Positions 39,171-48,077 of a stretch of DNA of 64,000 nt are shown here, in pieces. How positions within the stretch are numbered: position 1 is the stretch's first letter; the number at the start of each line of letters is the position of its first letter. A program made the position numbers and the translations under genes. The notes under the pieces were generated by a model that saw nothing but the letters and a program-made list of their open reading frames with translations, was not told where the DNA came from and ran no database searches. Source of the DNA: Moraxellaceae bacterium (lineage in GTDB: Bacteria; Pseudomonadota; Gammaproteobacteria; Pseudomonadales; Moraxellaceae); the NCBI GenBank assembly GCA_004173455.1, contig SECL01000011.1, forward strand, positions 26,646-90,645, read 5' to 3'.

Positions 39171-39323
39171 AAATGTGCTCGGATTTAGAGAAATAGAGTG
39201 ATAAAAGTCAGGCGCTTTATAACGGATTTTTGCGGTGTTGGCGAGGGAAATATGCCTAATCGAATAAAGTCAGCCACATGAACTAGCAGTCCTAATTATT
39301 GGTTTTAAGGCTAGACAGTAGTT

Positions 39324-39339
39324 TATTGGTTGACCAATA
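39324..39339. repeat. Short perfect palindrome between dusC and the AT-rich pair
   Basis: TATTGGT and ACCAATA flank two bases in the 238-bp gap. It could be an operator or a small terminator hairpin; T runs are lacking. Nothing else was recognised in 39171-39408. Confidence 0.3.
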
Positions 39340-39408
39340 GTTGCCAATTCGGCTGTCGACTAAAACTAAGCAACTCACTCAGCAAAATTTTAATATTGGG
39401 AGTGCAGT

Positions 39409-40836
39409 TCAGCATCCCCTAAATCTACTGTGAAGTCTGCTTTCAGCTCGAATAACTTCACGATGGGGAGGTATTTCTAAAAAACCCATCTGAATATAAT
39501 CATAAATTGTATCTGATTCTACAGCATTAAAAGTCATATAATTGGCCAGTGCCGGATCTCGTATTTTATAAATGCTACTTTTGATTGCGCTCTCTTGTCC
39601 GAATTTATCAAAGTAATAATAATGCATACCATTCTTCCAGATGGAACTCGGGCTTTTAACACCATAACCAGCCCTACCTATTTCTTCCCATTTCTCTGCA
39701 GGGGCATTGTCCAGCTCCATTAGGGAAGTAATGTAACTACACAGGCGGTAGCCATTCCTGCCTCGGGTAGTTGTTTTATCTGCCACCAGAAAAAAACTCT
39801 TTGTGCCATTGGAGAAAACATCAGGATAAATTTGTTCTAACTTATCCTTAAAAGGAGATTTACCAGCTTTTTGAACTATTTTTTTAACGCCCTCTATATA
39901 ATAAATTCCTTTAGGAGAATGAAACAAGATAGGTATTCCATGCTTATCCGTAGTATTGAGAATGCGTAAAGGTGCTAATTTATTAGGAAAAGATTTATTT
40001 TTAAAATAAAAAATGTGTTGAATAGGATCTTCCAAATAATATCCTGCAGCCGTTGAAATATCGTAAGCGATAAGCTGATTATTATCTTGAAGATCAAGTA
40101 AATCATTATCATAGTAGACATGCTGCCCATCAGCTAAGTAATGTTGACTTGATTTATCCTTGTCTGGTTGTAGCATATAGTGCAGCTTTTGAGGTAATGC
40201 TTCTCGCATTAGTTCGCCAGCTAAGTATGCTTGTTGTCCATCAGTTACTATATTCGGTAGAATTAGTTGGTAAGATTTTTGCGAAACCGGAAGAGCTTTA
40301 AAAGAGTAAAGAACAGTTTGTGGCCTAGGGCCTTTATTAAAATTAAATAAAATCTGCTGGTAAACTGTTCTAATTATTCCTAGCTCCTGATTAGGACTAA
40401 ATTCTAACGAACAATAATAGGTAAGCTGGCCATCTGATACATAACCATCGCCAATATAGTAAACGGTATATGGATTTAACTTAGGAAGAATCAGATTGCC
40501 ACAATAAACATGACTCTCGTCTGTAGCAATATGTTGTGCGAAAGAAGTATTGGCTGTGGTTTGAAAATAAATAGACTCTGTCTCAGAGGTATTGCCTACA
40601 AGACGGAAGTAAGCAGGGTTGGCTTCAGGAATAGAGTAGACTCCTTTTTCAGCGAAATCAGCATAAACTTTATAATGATATATTTTAAAAATACCTTTTT
40701 GTTCAGCACTACTCTCGTCAGCTATAAAGATGGGTGTCTTACCTTCTTTAGTTAATCCAAAAATAATCAGGATACCCATGGCAATCAAGACAATCACAAA
40801 GAAAGCGGGTGAAAATGAAGCTAATCGCTCACTCAT
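39409..40836 (-). CDS. DKNYY-like repeat protein with a membrane anchor
   Basis: A 475-residue protein with one N-terminal membrane helix (about 9-25) and a large exported part. It is rich in Tyr and contains repeated short units of the form 'DG-x-x-V/A-Y-Y' (for example YLADGQHVYYDND and YYIGDGYVSDGQLTYYC), which resemble the DKNYY family. Proteins of that family have no firm function; several are secreted or surface proteins. Clearly AT-rich with unusual codons compared with dusC and the helicase gene, so probably acquired. The family call is tentative. Confidence 0.65.
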   Translation of the reverse strand: MSERLASFSPAFFVIVLIAMGILIIFGLTKEGKTPIFIADESSAEQKGIFKIYHYKVYADFAEKGVYSIPEANPAYFRLVGNTSETESIYFQTTANTSFAQHIATDESHVYCGNLILPKLNPYTVYYIGDGYVSDGQLTYYCSLEFSPNQELGIIRTVYQQILFNFNKGPRPQTVLYSFKALPVSQKSYQLILPNIVTDGQQAYLAGELMREALPQKLHYMLQPDKDKSSQHYLADGQHVYYDNDLLDLQDNNQLIAYDISTAAGYYLEDPIQHIFYFKNKSFPNKLAPLRILNTTDKHGIPILFHSPKGIYYIEGVKKIVQKAGKSPFKDKLEQIYPDVFSNGTKSFFLVADKTTTRGRNGYRLCSYITSLMELDNAPAEKWEEIGRAGYGVKSPSSIWKNGMHYYYFDKFGQESAIKSSIYKIRDPALANYMTFNAVESDTIYDYIQMGFLEIPPHREVIRAESRLHSRFRGC

Positions 40837-40899
40837 GTTATTAGTCTCTTGTATTTCATTAAAAAATTATATTTCATTGATGAATGGGGATAAACAGGA

Positions 40900-41727
40900 T
40901 CAGATACCTTCACTGGTTTTCTGACTAAAACCATATTTTCTTCTAATTTCTTCTAAAAAAGCATCCCGATATTCTTCATCAGGCTTTTCATATCCTTTAT
41001 TTTGTAATTCCTGCATATTTTTATCAATTTCTTTGCGGGCGTCGGCTTTGCACTCATCAAAATTTGGCCTTTTATAATTTACTGATTTAATCAGAAATAA
41101 ATCTTTAATCCCAAAGATTACAATAATAGATAGTTCAAGAGTTCCTTTTTGGTTAATGCGCCATGAGGCTGTACCTGAATAGCTATCTTCTAAATTGGGA
41201 GCAGTAATTGTCGTAGAGATAAAATCTTCATCAGTATCCGGCTTACCATATTTATCCGTAAATCCATTTTTAATATCTAAATAAGTGTTTTCTGCTTCAT
41301 AGAGGGCTGCTTTCTTGCCATAGTTAGGATTAAGAGGTTCTGATAGCGGGGGATCCATCGCGGTAAGCGAGCAGATGCCGTATTTATTACTTATCAATGC
41401 ATAATACACATTGAATTTTCCCACAGATTTAGGAGGATTAATACGATAATTATAATCATAGAGGTCAGGCAAATAAGATAATATTTTAAAATGATCAGAA
41501 GTGCCAAGCTTTATTGGTAATGGTCTAGCCAGTTTTTTAAAATTCTGGATAGGCATATCTAAGGCCAGCCCAAATGGTTCAGAACTATATTCTGAGAATG
41601 GAATATTTTTATCCATTATTATATTGTTTCTTGTGCTATTTTCTGGAGTTTGTTCTTTAATTAAATCATAATTATATTGCGGTATAAGTACTATTATAAA
41701 AATTAAATAATTTTTAAGTTTGAACAA
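40900..41727 (-). CDS. Unknown AT-rich exported protein
   Basis: A 275-residue protein that I do not recognise. The N-terminus (KLKNYLIFIIVLIP) is hydrophobic and may be a signal or anchor. The middle is Pro/Tyr-rich; the last 50 residues are charged and helical. The start appears to be a TTG at 41727, because AAGG lies nine nt upstream; the first ATG is at codon 38. It sits 63 nt upstream of the DKNYY-like gene on the same strand with the same AT-rich composition. The two were probably acquired together and may be co-expressed. Confidence 0.6.
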   Translation of the reverse strand: MFKLKNYLIFIIVLIPQYNYDLIKEQTPENSTRNNIIMDKNIPFSEYSSEPFGLALDMPIQNFKKLARPLPIKLGTSDHFKILSYLPDLYDYNYRINPPKSVGKFNVYYALISNKYGICSLTAMDPPLSEPLNPNYGKKAALYEAENTYLDIKNGFTDKYGKPDTDEDFISTTITAPNLEDSYSGTASWRINQKGTLELSIIVIFGIKDLFLIKSVNYKRPNFDECKADARKEIDKNMQELQNKGYEKPDEEYRDAFLEEIRRKYGFSQKTSEGI

Positions 41728-41784
41728 TTATATTTACCTTCTTTAAAAAGTTTTAATTAAATATAAGGTTTATATTTAACCTTT

Positions 41785-43320
41785 TTAAAACGCCACAATC
41801 CTCTTGTCACTCGGTTTGTTTTTATCTTCTTTAGCTTGTTCCTTACGTAGCGCATTCAGCAATGGCATTAAATAATGCACATTTAAGCCTTTTTGCGCGC
41901 GGGTGCAGGCCACATAAAGCAAACGTAATTCTTCCACACTGATCTTTGCTTCATCCTTGTGGATTTTAAAATTATAGTCATCTTCAATTTGCACATGATG
42001 CCATTCCAGTCCCTTGGCCTTATGCGCGGTAGAAATCACATAATCGGCATCACGAATATGACTGATCTTGGCCAGCGCCCGTTTGAGCGGTTCGGTGCCA
42101 TGTTCATCCACCAGCCGTACCAGAGGTTTGATGTCACTGCCATCATTGGTTTCGCAGTATTCATGCACCTCATGCCACGAGCTAAACCACGACAGTTCCG
42201 GCACATCAAACACCTTGCGACCCTGCTTGAGCGCACTGGCCGCATCGACAAAACGGGCAATGCGATCATGATCAGCTTGTAGTGCCACCTTGTTGCCTTG
42301 TACCAGCCCCGACAATAACAGCTCCATCGCGCGCGCATTGCTACGACACAAAATGGCATTGCGTCTTTTGGGAAACGGTTGCGTGTCCACGATGGACTTT
42401 AGGTCATCACGGCCATGCAGCGGCACGTCTTCACCCAGTTTGCGCAAAAACACATTGGCCACTTCGGCAATGGATTCCCCAAAACGAAATGATTGCGTCA
42501 ACCGCGACGAGGGCAACGGCAATTGTTGCATGGCATTCACTGCACCACGCCACGCATAAATCTGCTGGTGTGCGTCGCCCACATAAATCACTTGTGCATT
42601 TTGTTTGAGTAAAATCCCCAGCATCAGCGGGTCGGCATCCTGCGCTTCATCAAACAAAATATAATCGCTATGAATCACCGGGCTGGACAATGCCCATTTT
42701 TTTAAATAAATATCGTGGCCAATGCCGGCATTATGGCGCGGGTCAATGGATTCCAGCCAGCGCCGTTCCACAAACGGATACAAGTGCTGTTGTAGCGCCG
42801 TGGCATCGTCCTCGTGCATCCATTCCGGCATCATGATATGGCGTGGTGCTGGATACTGGGCATTGGTGGAGCAAAACTGGCTAACGGCATTGCTAATCAG
42901 GTTGGCTTGCCGACTGGCGGTGAGGGTAAAGTTTTCATAGCTACCACTCAGCAAGCGGCGAATGGTGATGGGTTCAAGCTGGTATTCACGCGCCAGAATG
43001 CTGGGACTAAGGCGTGGCAAGCGCAGTTTGTCGGTAATGCCGCGATCCACATTGCGAAACGCCATAGAGTGAAAAGTGCGACAGTCCACACCACGATGAA
43101 ATTTTTGTTGTGCCTGACTGGCAATACCTTTGTTAAAGGCCAGATATAGGCCACGGCGCTGCGGCATGGCATCGCTAATCATTTTGAGCGTGGTGGTTTT
43201 ACCCGTACCCGCGTAGGCCATAATCTTGAAGGATTCCCCCAGACGTGCATGGTCAATGGCCGTACTTTGTTCGAGCGTGGCGAGCACGTCCTGACCTTCG
43301 GGGTGTTGTGATTGGGTCAC
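41785..43320 (-). CDS. UvrD-family superfamily 1 helicase, FBH1-like
   Basis: A 511-residue DNA helicase. Motif I is AYAGTGKTTT with K41; motif II is DEAQD at 224-228; motif III is GDAHQQIYAWRGA at 248-260. Motif V is STAHKAKGLEW and motif VI is LLYVACTRAQKGL. It is shorter than UvrD or Rep because the 1B and 2B insertions are small. The order and the HQQIY motif resemble eukaryotic FBH1, which limits recombination at stalled forks; a similar repair role here is inference. GTG start with AAGGAAT upstream. No nuclease or partner gene is beside it. Confidence 0.87.
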   Translation of the reverse strand: MTQSQHPEGQDVLATLEQSTAIDHARLGESFKIMAYAGTGKTTTLKMISDAMPQRRGLYLAFNKGIASQAQQKFHRGVDCRTFHSMAFRNVDRGITDKLRLPRLSPSILAREYQLEPITIRRLLSGSYENFTLTASRQANLISNAVSQFCSTNAQYPAPRHIMMPEWMHEDDATALQQHLYPFVERRWLESIDPRHNAGIGHDIYLKKWALSSPVIHSDYILFDEAQDADPLMLGILLKQNAQVIYVGDAHQQIYAWRGAVNAMQQLPLPSSRLTQSFRFGESIAEVANVFLRKLGEDVPLHGRDDLKSIVDTQPFPKRRNAILCRSNARAMELLLSGLVQGNKVALQADHDRIARFVDAASALKQGRKVFDVPELSWFSSWHEVHEYCETNDGSDIKPLVRLVDEHGTEPLKRALAKISHIRDADYVISTAHKAKGLEWHHVQIEDDYNFKIHKDEAKISVEELRLLYVACTRAQKGLNVHYLMPLLNALRKEQAKEDKNKPSDKRIVAF

Positions 43321-43605
43321 AGTATTCCTTAACTAAACCAGACTAAAAAATGACAAACAGGGCAACAGATACAGGCTACTACACACCCAGGCAGGGTGAT
43401 ACCGGATGCCGGTAATAAAGAGAAATGAATCGGTGTATGCTACCTGAAAATGCCTGTTATGGCAAAAAAGCCGTGGTGTCTGAGCAGTGATAAAAGGCTG
43501 GGGTAGGTGCAAGCTGCGGGCTTTTCTTGACTTTCCAAAACAGGGTTGTTTTACTTTCCATTGCCGAATGACTTCAATAACAACATTTACTGTCGAGAGA
43601 TAGCC

Positions 43606-44088
43606 ATGCAAAATTTAACCCAAACCCCAGTGCTGAATATGCTGGAACTAGATGCCAAAGCACGCTACCAATATTTTATCCAAAAGATTGTGGCCAAGCG
43701 TGAAGTGTGGGGACTGTACCATGAGGGCTGGGCCATGTCTGGCACGGTGGGCGGCAAAATGGCACTGCCACTCTGGCCGGATGCCAAATATGCGCGGCTG
43801 TGCAATACCCGCAACTGGGCCAAGTACGAGGTGCAGCGCATGAGCCTCAAAACTTTGGTGGAAGAACTGATTCCTCTTTTAATTGAAAAACAGTGCATGG
43901 CTTCGGTGTTTTTAACGCCCGACTGGAGCAGTGTGCTGGTAGAGCCGGAGCGATTACTGGCTGATATTAAGAGTTACGTGTATGCCTGTTTTCAGCAGGA
44001 AAAGAACAATTTGCCTGAGCAAAACCAAACCAAAACTTCACAGGCTGAGCAGGGTTTGCCCCCTATCACCACTACTGCTATTCAATAA
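43606..44088 (+). CDS. DUF2750 family protein
   Basis: A 160-residue small soluble protein of unknown function. It has the family pattern REVWGLYHEGWA, then PLWPDAKYARLC, NWAKYEVQRMSL and a final VEPERLLADIKSY, residues about 33-135. The C-terminal 25 residues are a Gln/Thr-rich tail. The start is taken at the ATG 43606 with GAGAG upstream; the open frame begins at 43546. Divergent from the helicase gene across 285 bp, in which I see only AT-rich likely promoter sequence. Confidence 0.85.
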   Translation: MQNLTQTPVLNMLELDAKARYQYFIQKIVAKREVWGLYHEGWAMSGTVGGKMALPLWPDAKYARLCNTRNWAKYEVQRMSLKTLVEELIPLLIEKQCMASVFLTPDWSSVLVEPERLLADIKSYVYACFQQEKNNLPEQNQTKTSQAEQGLPPITTTAIQ

Positions 44089-44164
44089 TTAATCCATGCA
44101 ACGCACTTGTCCTGTCAAAATCCTTTTTTGTAAAAGTCAGTTGATCGGCTGAGCAGGGATCAGT

Positions 44165-44191
44165 AAAAAGTTGCCCGGTATAAACCGGGCA
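44165..44191 (-). terminator. Terminator of the phoX-like gene
   Basis: A perfect 8-bp stem (44172-44179 with 44184-44191) with a 4-nt loop, followed on the minus strand by a T run (44165-44169 read in reverse). Confidence 0.85.
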
Positions 44192-44217
44192 GATTTAAGA
44201 CATCTGTTGAATTGGCG

Positions 44218-46239
44218 TTATTTTTTTACACTCGAGGGCGCAATGGGATCAGCCGTGATATAACCCACCGCAGAACTAAACTTGTTGTTGTAGTTTTTGT
44301 TGATCAGGTCATCAAGCTGTTTCTGGAAAGATTCACTTAGGCCACTGGTACGCGCTCCTGTGGCATCAGTCTTATAAAAGCGATTCCATTCATCGCCCGC
44401 ATGCTGGAAGTTGCTCATAATGTAAGTCCAGCCGTTGAGTTCATCAACCGCATGCAGGCCAGTAGACTCGGCACCCGCAGGCGCAGACAGCACCCGAATG
44501 AGCTGCTGGGTATCGACATTATATGCCCAGAGGAAGTTGTTCAGGTGGTTACCAGAATCTTCGCCAATGAACAACGTGCGCAATTTTTCAGAGAATTTCA
44601 GGTTATCGGGACTGGCGATCTTGTCAGGTGCAGCAGTGTTGCCCAGTGCATCAATGGCAATATCCTCGCCATGCAACATTAGGCTGGATTCAGTCGGCAT
44701 CCATTCACTATTGATGGCATTGCCGTCGGTGTCTTTTTGGCCACCTGCCAGTTTGTGCGCCAAAATACCACCCGCCACAATTTTTGGGAATTTCACATTG
44801 TGTTCGGCCACATAACCATTGCCGCCTTCCACCATGGAGTCCTGAATGTTGGCCAAGGCAGAATAAGCCATCTTGTCCGCGGCATTGACCGTGGTGCCTT
44901 CCATTTTGGTAAAGGCCATGCTGGCACCTTTGGACGCGGCATAACGGTGTGTTTCAAGAAAAGCCGCTGCTTTCTGGTTTTTAATTTTTACCCAGGCGGT
45001 TTTCTTTTGCAGGGTGATTTTGCTGTATTCAGGATTGGCGGGATCAATCATCACCGAGTCAAGAATATCTTCTTTGGTGATTTTGCTGACGTTGACCATG
45101 GCTTCAATGTCTTGACTGGTCGCATGCCCCAGCTTGATCCACGCAATTTTGCCAGTAGTGCTTTCGGTTAATGGACTGGTGTACTTGGCTACATATAACG
45201 TTCCAGCCGACAGGTCTTTTTCCTTGTCAGCCACAAAAACAAACAGGCCACCATTGGTGTAATCGTCACCCATCAGCGCAGTACGATTGTCCGGCATCAC
45301 CTGAATTAATTCATGCGAGATACGTCCCAGACAGAAGTGTTTTTTAATACTGCCCGTTCCATCAGGATTGACGGTCACTTCAGGCAGGTGGCCATAGTTA
45401 TAGGGATTGGCTGAGGTTTCATTGCCATATACGTTTAGGCTGTAGTTTTTCAAGGTGGCCAGTGACTGACCGCCCAAGCCCTGATCCCAAGCATCAGGCT
45501 CGTATTCTTCACTGGACAGGTGCGTGCTCCAGGGCGACAGGCTGGCACCACAGGTAATCCACAGGCCATGGGCGCTAGCGGTGTCCACATTGTGATATTT
45601 GACTAAAGACAGATGGCCAGTTTTTGGATCCTGATCCAGCGACAAAATTGCAATCGGTGAAGGTAATACCCCGTAGGTACTGGTTTTCTGGTCTTGCGCC
45701 CATGAGGTGTATTCAAACTGCACTACGGCAAATACAGCGTTGCCTTGGACGCCGTCAACGTTTGCATTTGCAACACTGAGCAAGGAGGTGCCGTCTGGTG
45801 AATCAGAAAAGAATTGACGCTCTTTGCCTGCCACGGTCTTATCAATGATGGGTTTGTTGTTAATATCATAATAACCCCCAGCAATGATTTTGCCACCTTT
45901 GCCATCAGGGACTTCGGTGCCAGTCAGGAAAAAGGGCTTATAACCCAATTGGTAATCTGTTTTGCTACCATCGTCCCAGTTGATGGTCAGTTTGGAGCCA
46001 ACGGAAGTCGTGGCAATATCTGCTGCACTAGCAGGTGCTGGCATGGCAGTGAAAGTCGCATTTTTCAGGTTCACTGGTTTGGTGGGTGGTACAACAACAC
46101 CCGTTCCTGTATCACTGCTGCTGTTGTCATCACAGCCTGTCAGTAATGAAGTGGTCGCCATAGCGCCTAAAGGTAAAAATGGTACTGCTGCAAACCAAGA
46201 AAGTAGCTGGCGGCGAGAGTGTTGATGGAGGTCACTCAT
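44218..46239 (-). CDS. phoX: PhoX-like (DUF839) phosphatase, probable Tat substrate
   Basis: A 673-residue exported protein of the PhoX/DUF839 family: calcium- and iron-dependent alkaline phosphatases that release phosphate from organic esters. The N-terminus has a twin-arginine-type region (HSRRQLLSWF), a hydrophobic core and then a lipobox LLTGC with C36 and a Ser/Asp-rich spacer. It may therefore be a Tat-exported lipoprotein. The body keeps family stretches such as YGNETSANPYNYGHLPE and a late LFIGEDSGNHLNN. It lies directly downstream of tatABC on the same strand. AGGGAT is the ribosome site. A Pho-box-like element lies 60-95 bp upstream. Confidence 0.85.
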   Translation of the reverse strand: MSDLHQHSRRQLLSWFAAVPFLPLGAMATTSLLTGCDDNSSSDTGTGVVVPPTKPVNLKNATFTAMPAPASAADIATTSVGSKLTINWDDGSKTDYQLGYKPFFLTGTEVPDGKGGKIIAGGYYDINNKPIIDKTVAGKERQFFSDSPDGTSLLSVANANVDGVQGNAVFAVVQFEYTSWAQDQKTSTYGVLPSPIAILSLDQDPKTGHLSLVKYHNVDTASAHGLWITCGASLSPWSTHLSSEEYEPDAWDQGLGGQSLATLKNYSLNVYGNETSANPYNYGHLPEVTVNPDGTGSIKKHFCLGRISHELIQVMPDNRTALMGDDYTNGGLFVFVADKEKDLSAGTLYVAKYTSPLTESTTGKIAWIKLGHATSQDIEAMVNVSKITKEDILDSVMIDPANPEYSKITLQKKTAWVKIKNQKAAAFLETHRYAASKGASMAFTKMEGTTVNAADKMAYSALANIQDSMVEGGNGYVAEHNVKFPKIVAGGILAHKLAGGQKDTDGNAINSEWMPTESSLMLHGEDIAIDALGNTAAPDKIASPDNLKFSEKLRTLFIGEDSGNHLNNFLWAYNVDTQQLIRVLSAPAGAESTGLHAVDELNGWTYIMSNFQHAGDEWNRFYKTDATGARTSGLSESFQKQLDDLINKNYNNKFSSAVGYITADPIAPSSVKK

Positions 46240-46299
46240 TGTTGTATCCCTAATGCTGGCTCAAATTTAGAATTCAGACAATTTTTATCTGTGCCAGCA

Positions 46300-46334
46300 T
46301 GTTGTCACTGCAGTGTGACATTGCAGTGACAACA
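46300..46334 (-). promoter_or_regulatory. Pho-box-like operator upstream of phoX
   Basis: Read on the minus strand, TGTCAC occurs twice, 11 bp apart (46326-46331 and 46315-46320). The 11-bp direct spacing is that of PhoB half-sites, and TGTCA is the core of the known consensus. The segment is also a 16-bp near-perfect inverted repeat (46300-46315 with 46319-46334), so a third half-site faces the other way. Control by phosphate starvation is inferred. Confidence 0.6.
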
Positions 46335-46370
46335 ATTAAATTTATAGAGAGGTAAAACGCGAACCAAAAT

Positions 46371-46490
46371 GATTGCTGATTGCTGATTGCTGATTGCTGA
46401 TTGCTGATTGCTGATTGCTGATTGCTGATTGCTGATTGCTGATTGCTGATTGCTGATTGCTGATTGCTGATTGCTGATTGCTGATTGCTG
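46371..46490. repeat. Perfect heptanucleotide tandem array, 17 x GATTGCT
   Basis: Seventeen uninterrupted copies of GATTGCT plus one extra G. It begins one base after the tatC stop codon (minus strand) and ends 36 bp before the Pho-box-like element of phoX. Not within a gene. Perfect short-period arrays of this length are prone to slipped-strand copy-number change. Confidence 0.98.
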
Positions 46491-46491
46491 G

Positions 46492-47271
46492 TCAGGTCTG
46501 CTGCTGCTTTTCTAAAAAACGCCCAAAGAACAAACCTGTTTCAAACAAAATCCACATTGGAATAGCCAGCATGGCCATACTCAGGGCATCCGGCGGGGTA
46601 ATGAACATCGACACAAAAAAACAGCCCACAATAATATAGCGCCGCTTGGTCACCAGTGTATCTACTGACACAATTCCCGCCAGAATCAGCAGCAAGGTGG
46701 CCACCGGCACTTCAAAAGTCAGGCCAAAGACCAAAAACAGCTTCAGGCAAAAGCCCAGATAACTGTTGATGTCGGTCATGGGCGCGACGGTTTCAGGCGC
46801 GGCATGAATAAAAAAAGTCAGCACGGCAGGCAAAGTCACAAAGTAGGCAAACGCAATACCCACATAAAACAGCACAATACTTGAGAGCAACAGCGGAATG
46901 GCAATACGCTTTTCCTTGCTGTACAGGCCGGGGGCGACAAACTGCCAGATCTGGTGCAGCACATACGGCATGGCAATCATCAGCGCAATAAAGAAATTGA
47001 GCTTAAACGGTGCCATAAAAGTTGCCGTAACATCGGTAGCAATCATGGTGGCATTGGCGGGCAACTGGGCACGCAATGGCCGCGACAAGCCTTCATATAA
47101 ACGGTTGGCAAATGGCAGCAGGATAAAAAATAGGATCAGCACAATACTTAAAATGCGGATCAGCCGACTGCGTAACTCCATTAAGTGTGCGGTCAGTGGC
47201 ATTTGCGACAATTGTTCTGATTCGGCCTGTGGTGATTCCGCTTGTTCTGGCGGTGTACTGATTGAATTCAT
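46492..47271 (-). CDS. tatC: Sec-independent translocase TatC
   Basis: A 259-residue, six-helix receptor that recognises twin-arginine signal peptides. The N-terminal motif PLTAHLMELRSRLIRI (25-40), F-x-PF in TM2 onward and the periplasmic loop are typical. Its ATG overlaps the tatB stop (ATGA). The stop codon abuts the GATTGCT array. Confidence 0.95.
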   Translation of the reverse strand: MNSISTPPEQAESPQAESEQLSQMPLTAHLMELRSRLIRILSIVLILFFILLPFANRLYEGLSRPLRAQLPANATMIATDVTATFMAPFKLNFFIALMIAMPYVLHQIWQFVAPGLYSKEKRIAIPLLLSSIVLFYVGIAFAYFVTLPAVLTFFIHAAPETVAPMTDINSYLGFCLKLFLVFGLTFEVPVATLLLILAGIVSVDTLVTKRRYIIVGCFFVSMFITPPDALSMAMLAIPMWILFETGLFFGRFLEKQQQT

Positions 47272-47747
47272 AAGGCTTCCTCAGCAGAGGTTGTAGCGAC
47301 AAATTGCGCATCAGGCGTACGCGCATCGGGGGCAAGCTGATGCTGTTGCAGCAAGGCCAGTCTGAATAAATGACCAATGGTATACGGCGCGCCCAGTGCT
47401 GCCCTATTTGATAGGCTAAAGGGTAAATAAATACTAGCTGATATTGGAACAGGGGAAGAACCAGCCGTTTGATTTAGCTCGGCCAGATCATCTGACATCT
47501 GATTGAGCTGCGCCTGCATTTGCGCCTCAATATTTTTAATGCGGCTGAGTTCCTGCTGCATGTGCTCGCGTAACTCAGCCAGTTGCAGTTCTTTTTCAAT
47601 ATCATGCTGTAAATTGCTGACCAGATGCCGCAACCGCGCATACCAGCGCCCGGCAGTACGCACTGCTGTTGGTAGCTTTTCTGGCCCCAGAATCACCAGC
47701 GCAATAATGCCAAACAGCAATAATTCGCTAAAACCAATATTGAGCAT
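47268..47747 (-). CDS. tatB: Sec-independent translocase TatB
   Basis: A 159-residue protein with one N-terminal membrane helix (MLNIGFSELLLFGIIALVILGPEKLP) and an amphipathic helix with charged coiled coil to about 80. A variable tail follows. The GPEKLP turn marks TatB rather than TatA. It forms the receptor complex with TatC and lies 90 nt after tatA. Confidence 0.94.
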   Translation of the reverse strand: MLNIGFSELLLFGIIALVILGPEKLPTAVRTAGRWYARLRHLVSNLQHDIEKELQLAELREHMQQELSRIKNIEAQMQAQLNQMSDDLAELNQTAGSSPVPISASIYLPFSLSNRAALGAPYTIGHLFRLALLQQHQLAPDARTPDAQFVATTSAEEAL

Positions 47748-47837
47748 AAATCAGATTCAACCTGAGCCGACAACTTTAGTGAACTTCCTTTCTGGCATTG
47801 CAACTTTCCATACAACAGTCAGCACCATGTCACGGTT

Positions 47838-48077
47838 CTAGGTTTTATCCTGCGAACTCACCTGCTCAGAAGCCGTGGTCTTGCCATTAACGACACGTTC
47901 ATCATGCAAGCGAGAGGTTTCTGCGGCTGTTTTGGCATCTTCCTGCTTGACGGAATCCTTAAAGTCTTTGACTGCACCGCCCAGATCCTTACCCAGGTTT
48001 TTCAGTTTGGAGGTACCAAACAGCAAAATCACCACGATGGCAAACAGCACAATATGCCAGATTGATAAACCAGCCAT
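47838..48077 (-). CDS. tatA: Sec-independent translocase TatA
   Basis: A 79-residue pore-forming component: one short membrane helix ([17 protein letters not shown]), the [20 protein letters not shown] amphipathic helix, then an acidic tail. First of tatABC, downstream of hisIE after a 246-bp gap in which no gene is seen. Confidence 0.95.
   Translation of the reverse strand: MAGLSIWHIVLFAIVVILLFGTSKLKNLGKDLGGAVKDFKDSVKQEDAKTAAETSRLHDERVVNGKTTASEQVSSQDKT

Noticed and set aside
43333..43605. Open frames between the helicase and DUF2750 genes
   Set aside because: Both strands give Cys/Phe/Leu-rich translations without ribosome sites or family resemblance; treated as a promoter region.
41785..44088. 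Helicase plus DUF2750 gene as a defence system
   Set aside because: The two genes are divergent, no nuclease, methylase or toxin is adjacent, and the helicase composition is like the chromosome core.
46371..46490. CRISPR-like or iteron-like array
   Set aside because: The units are contiguous 7-mers without spacers and there is no replication gene or DnaA box nearby, so it is a simple tandem repeat.
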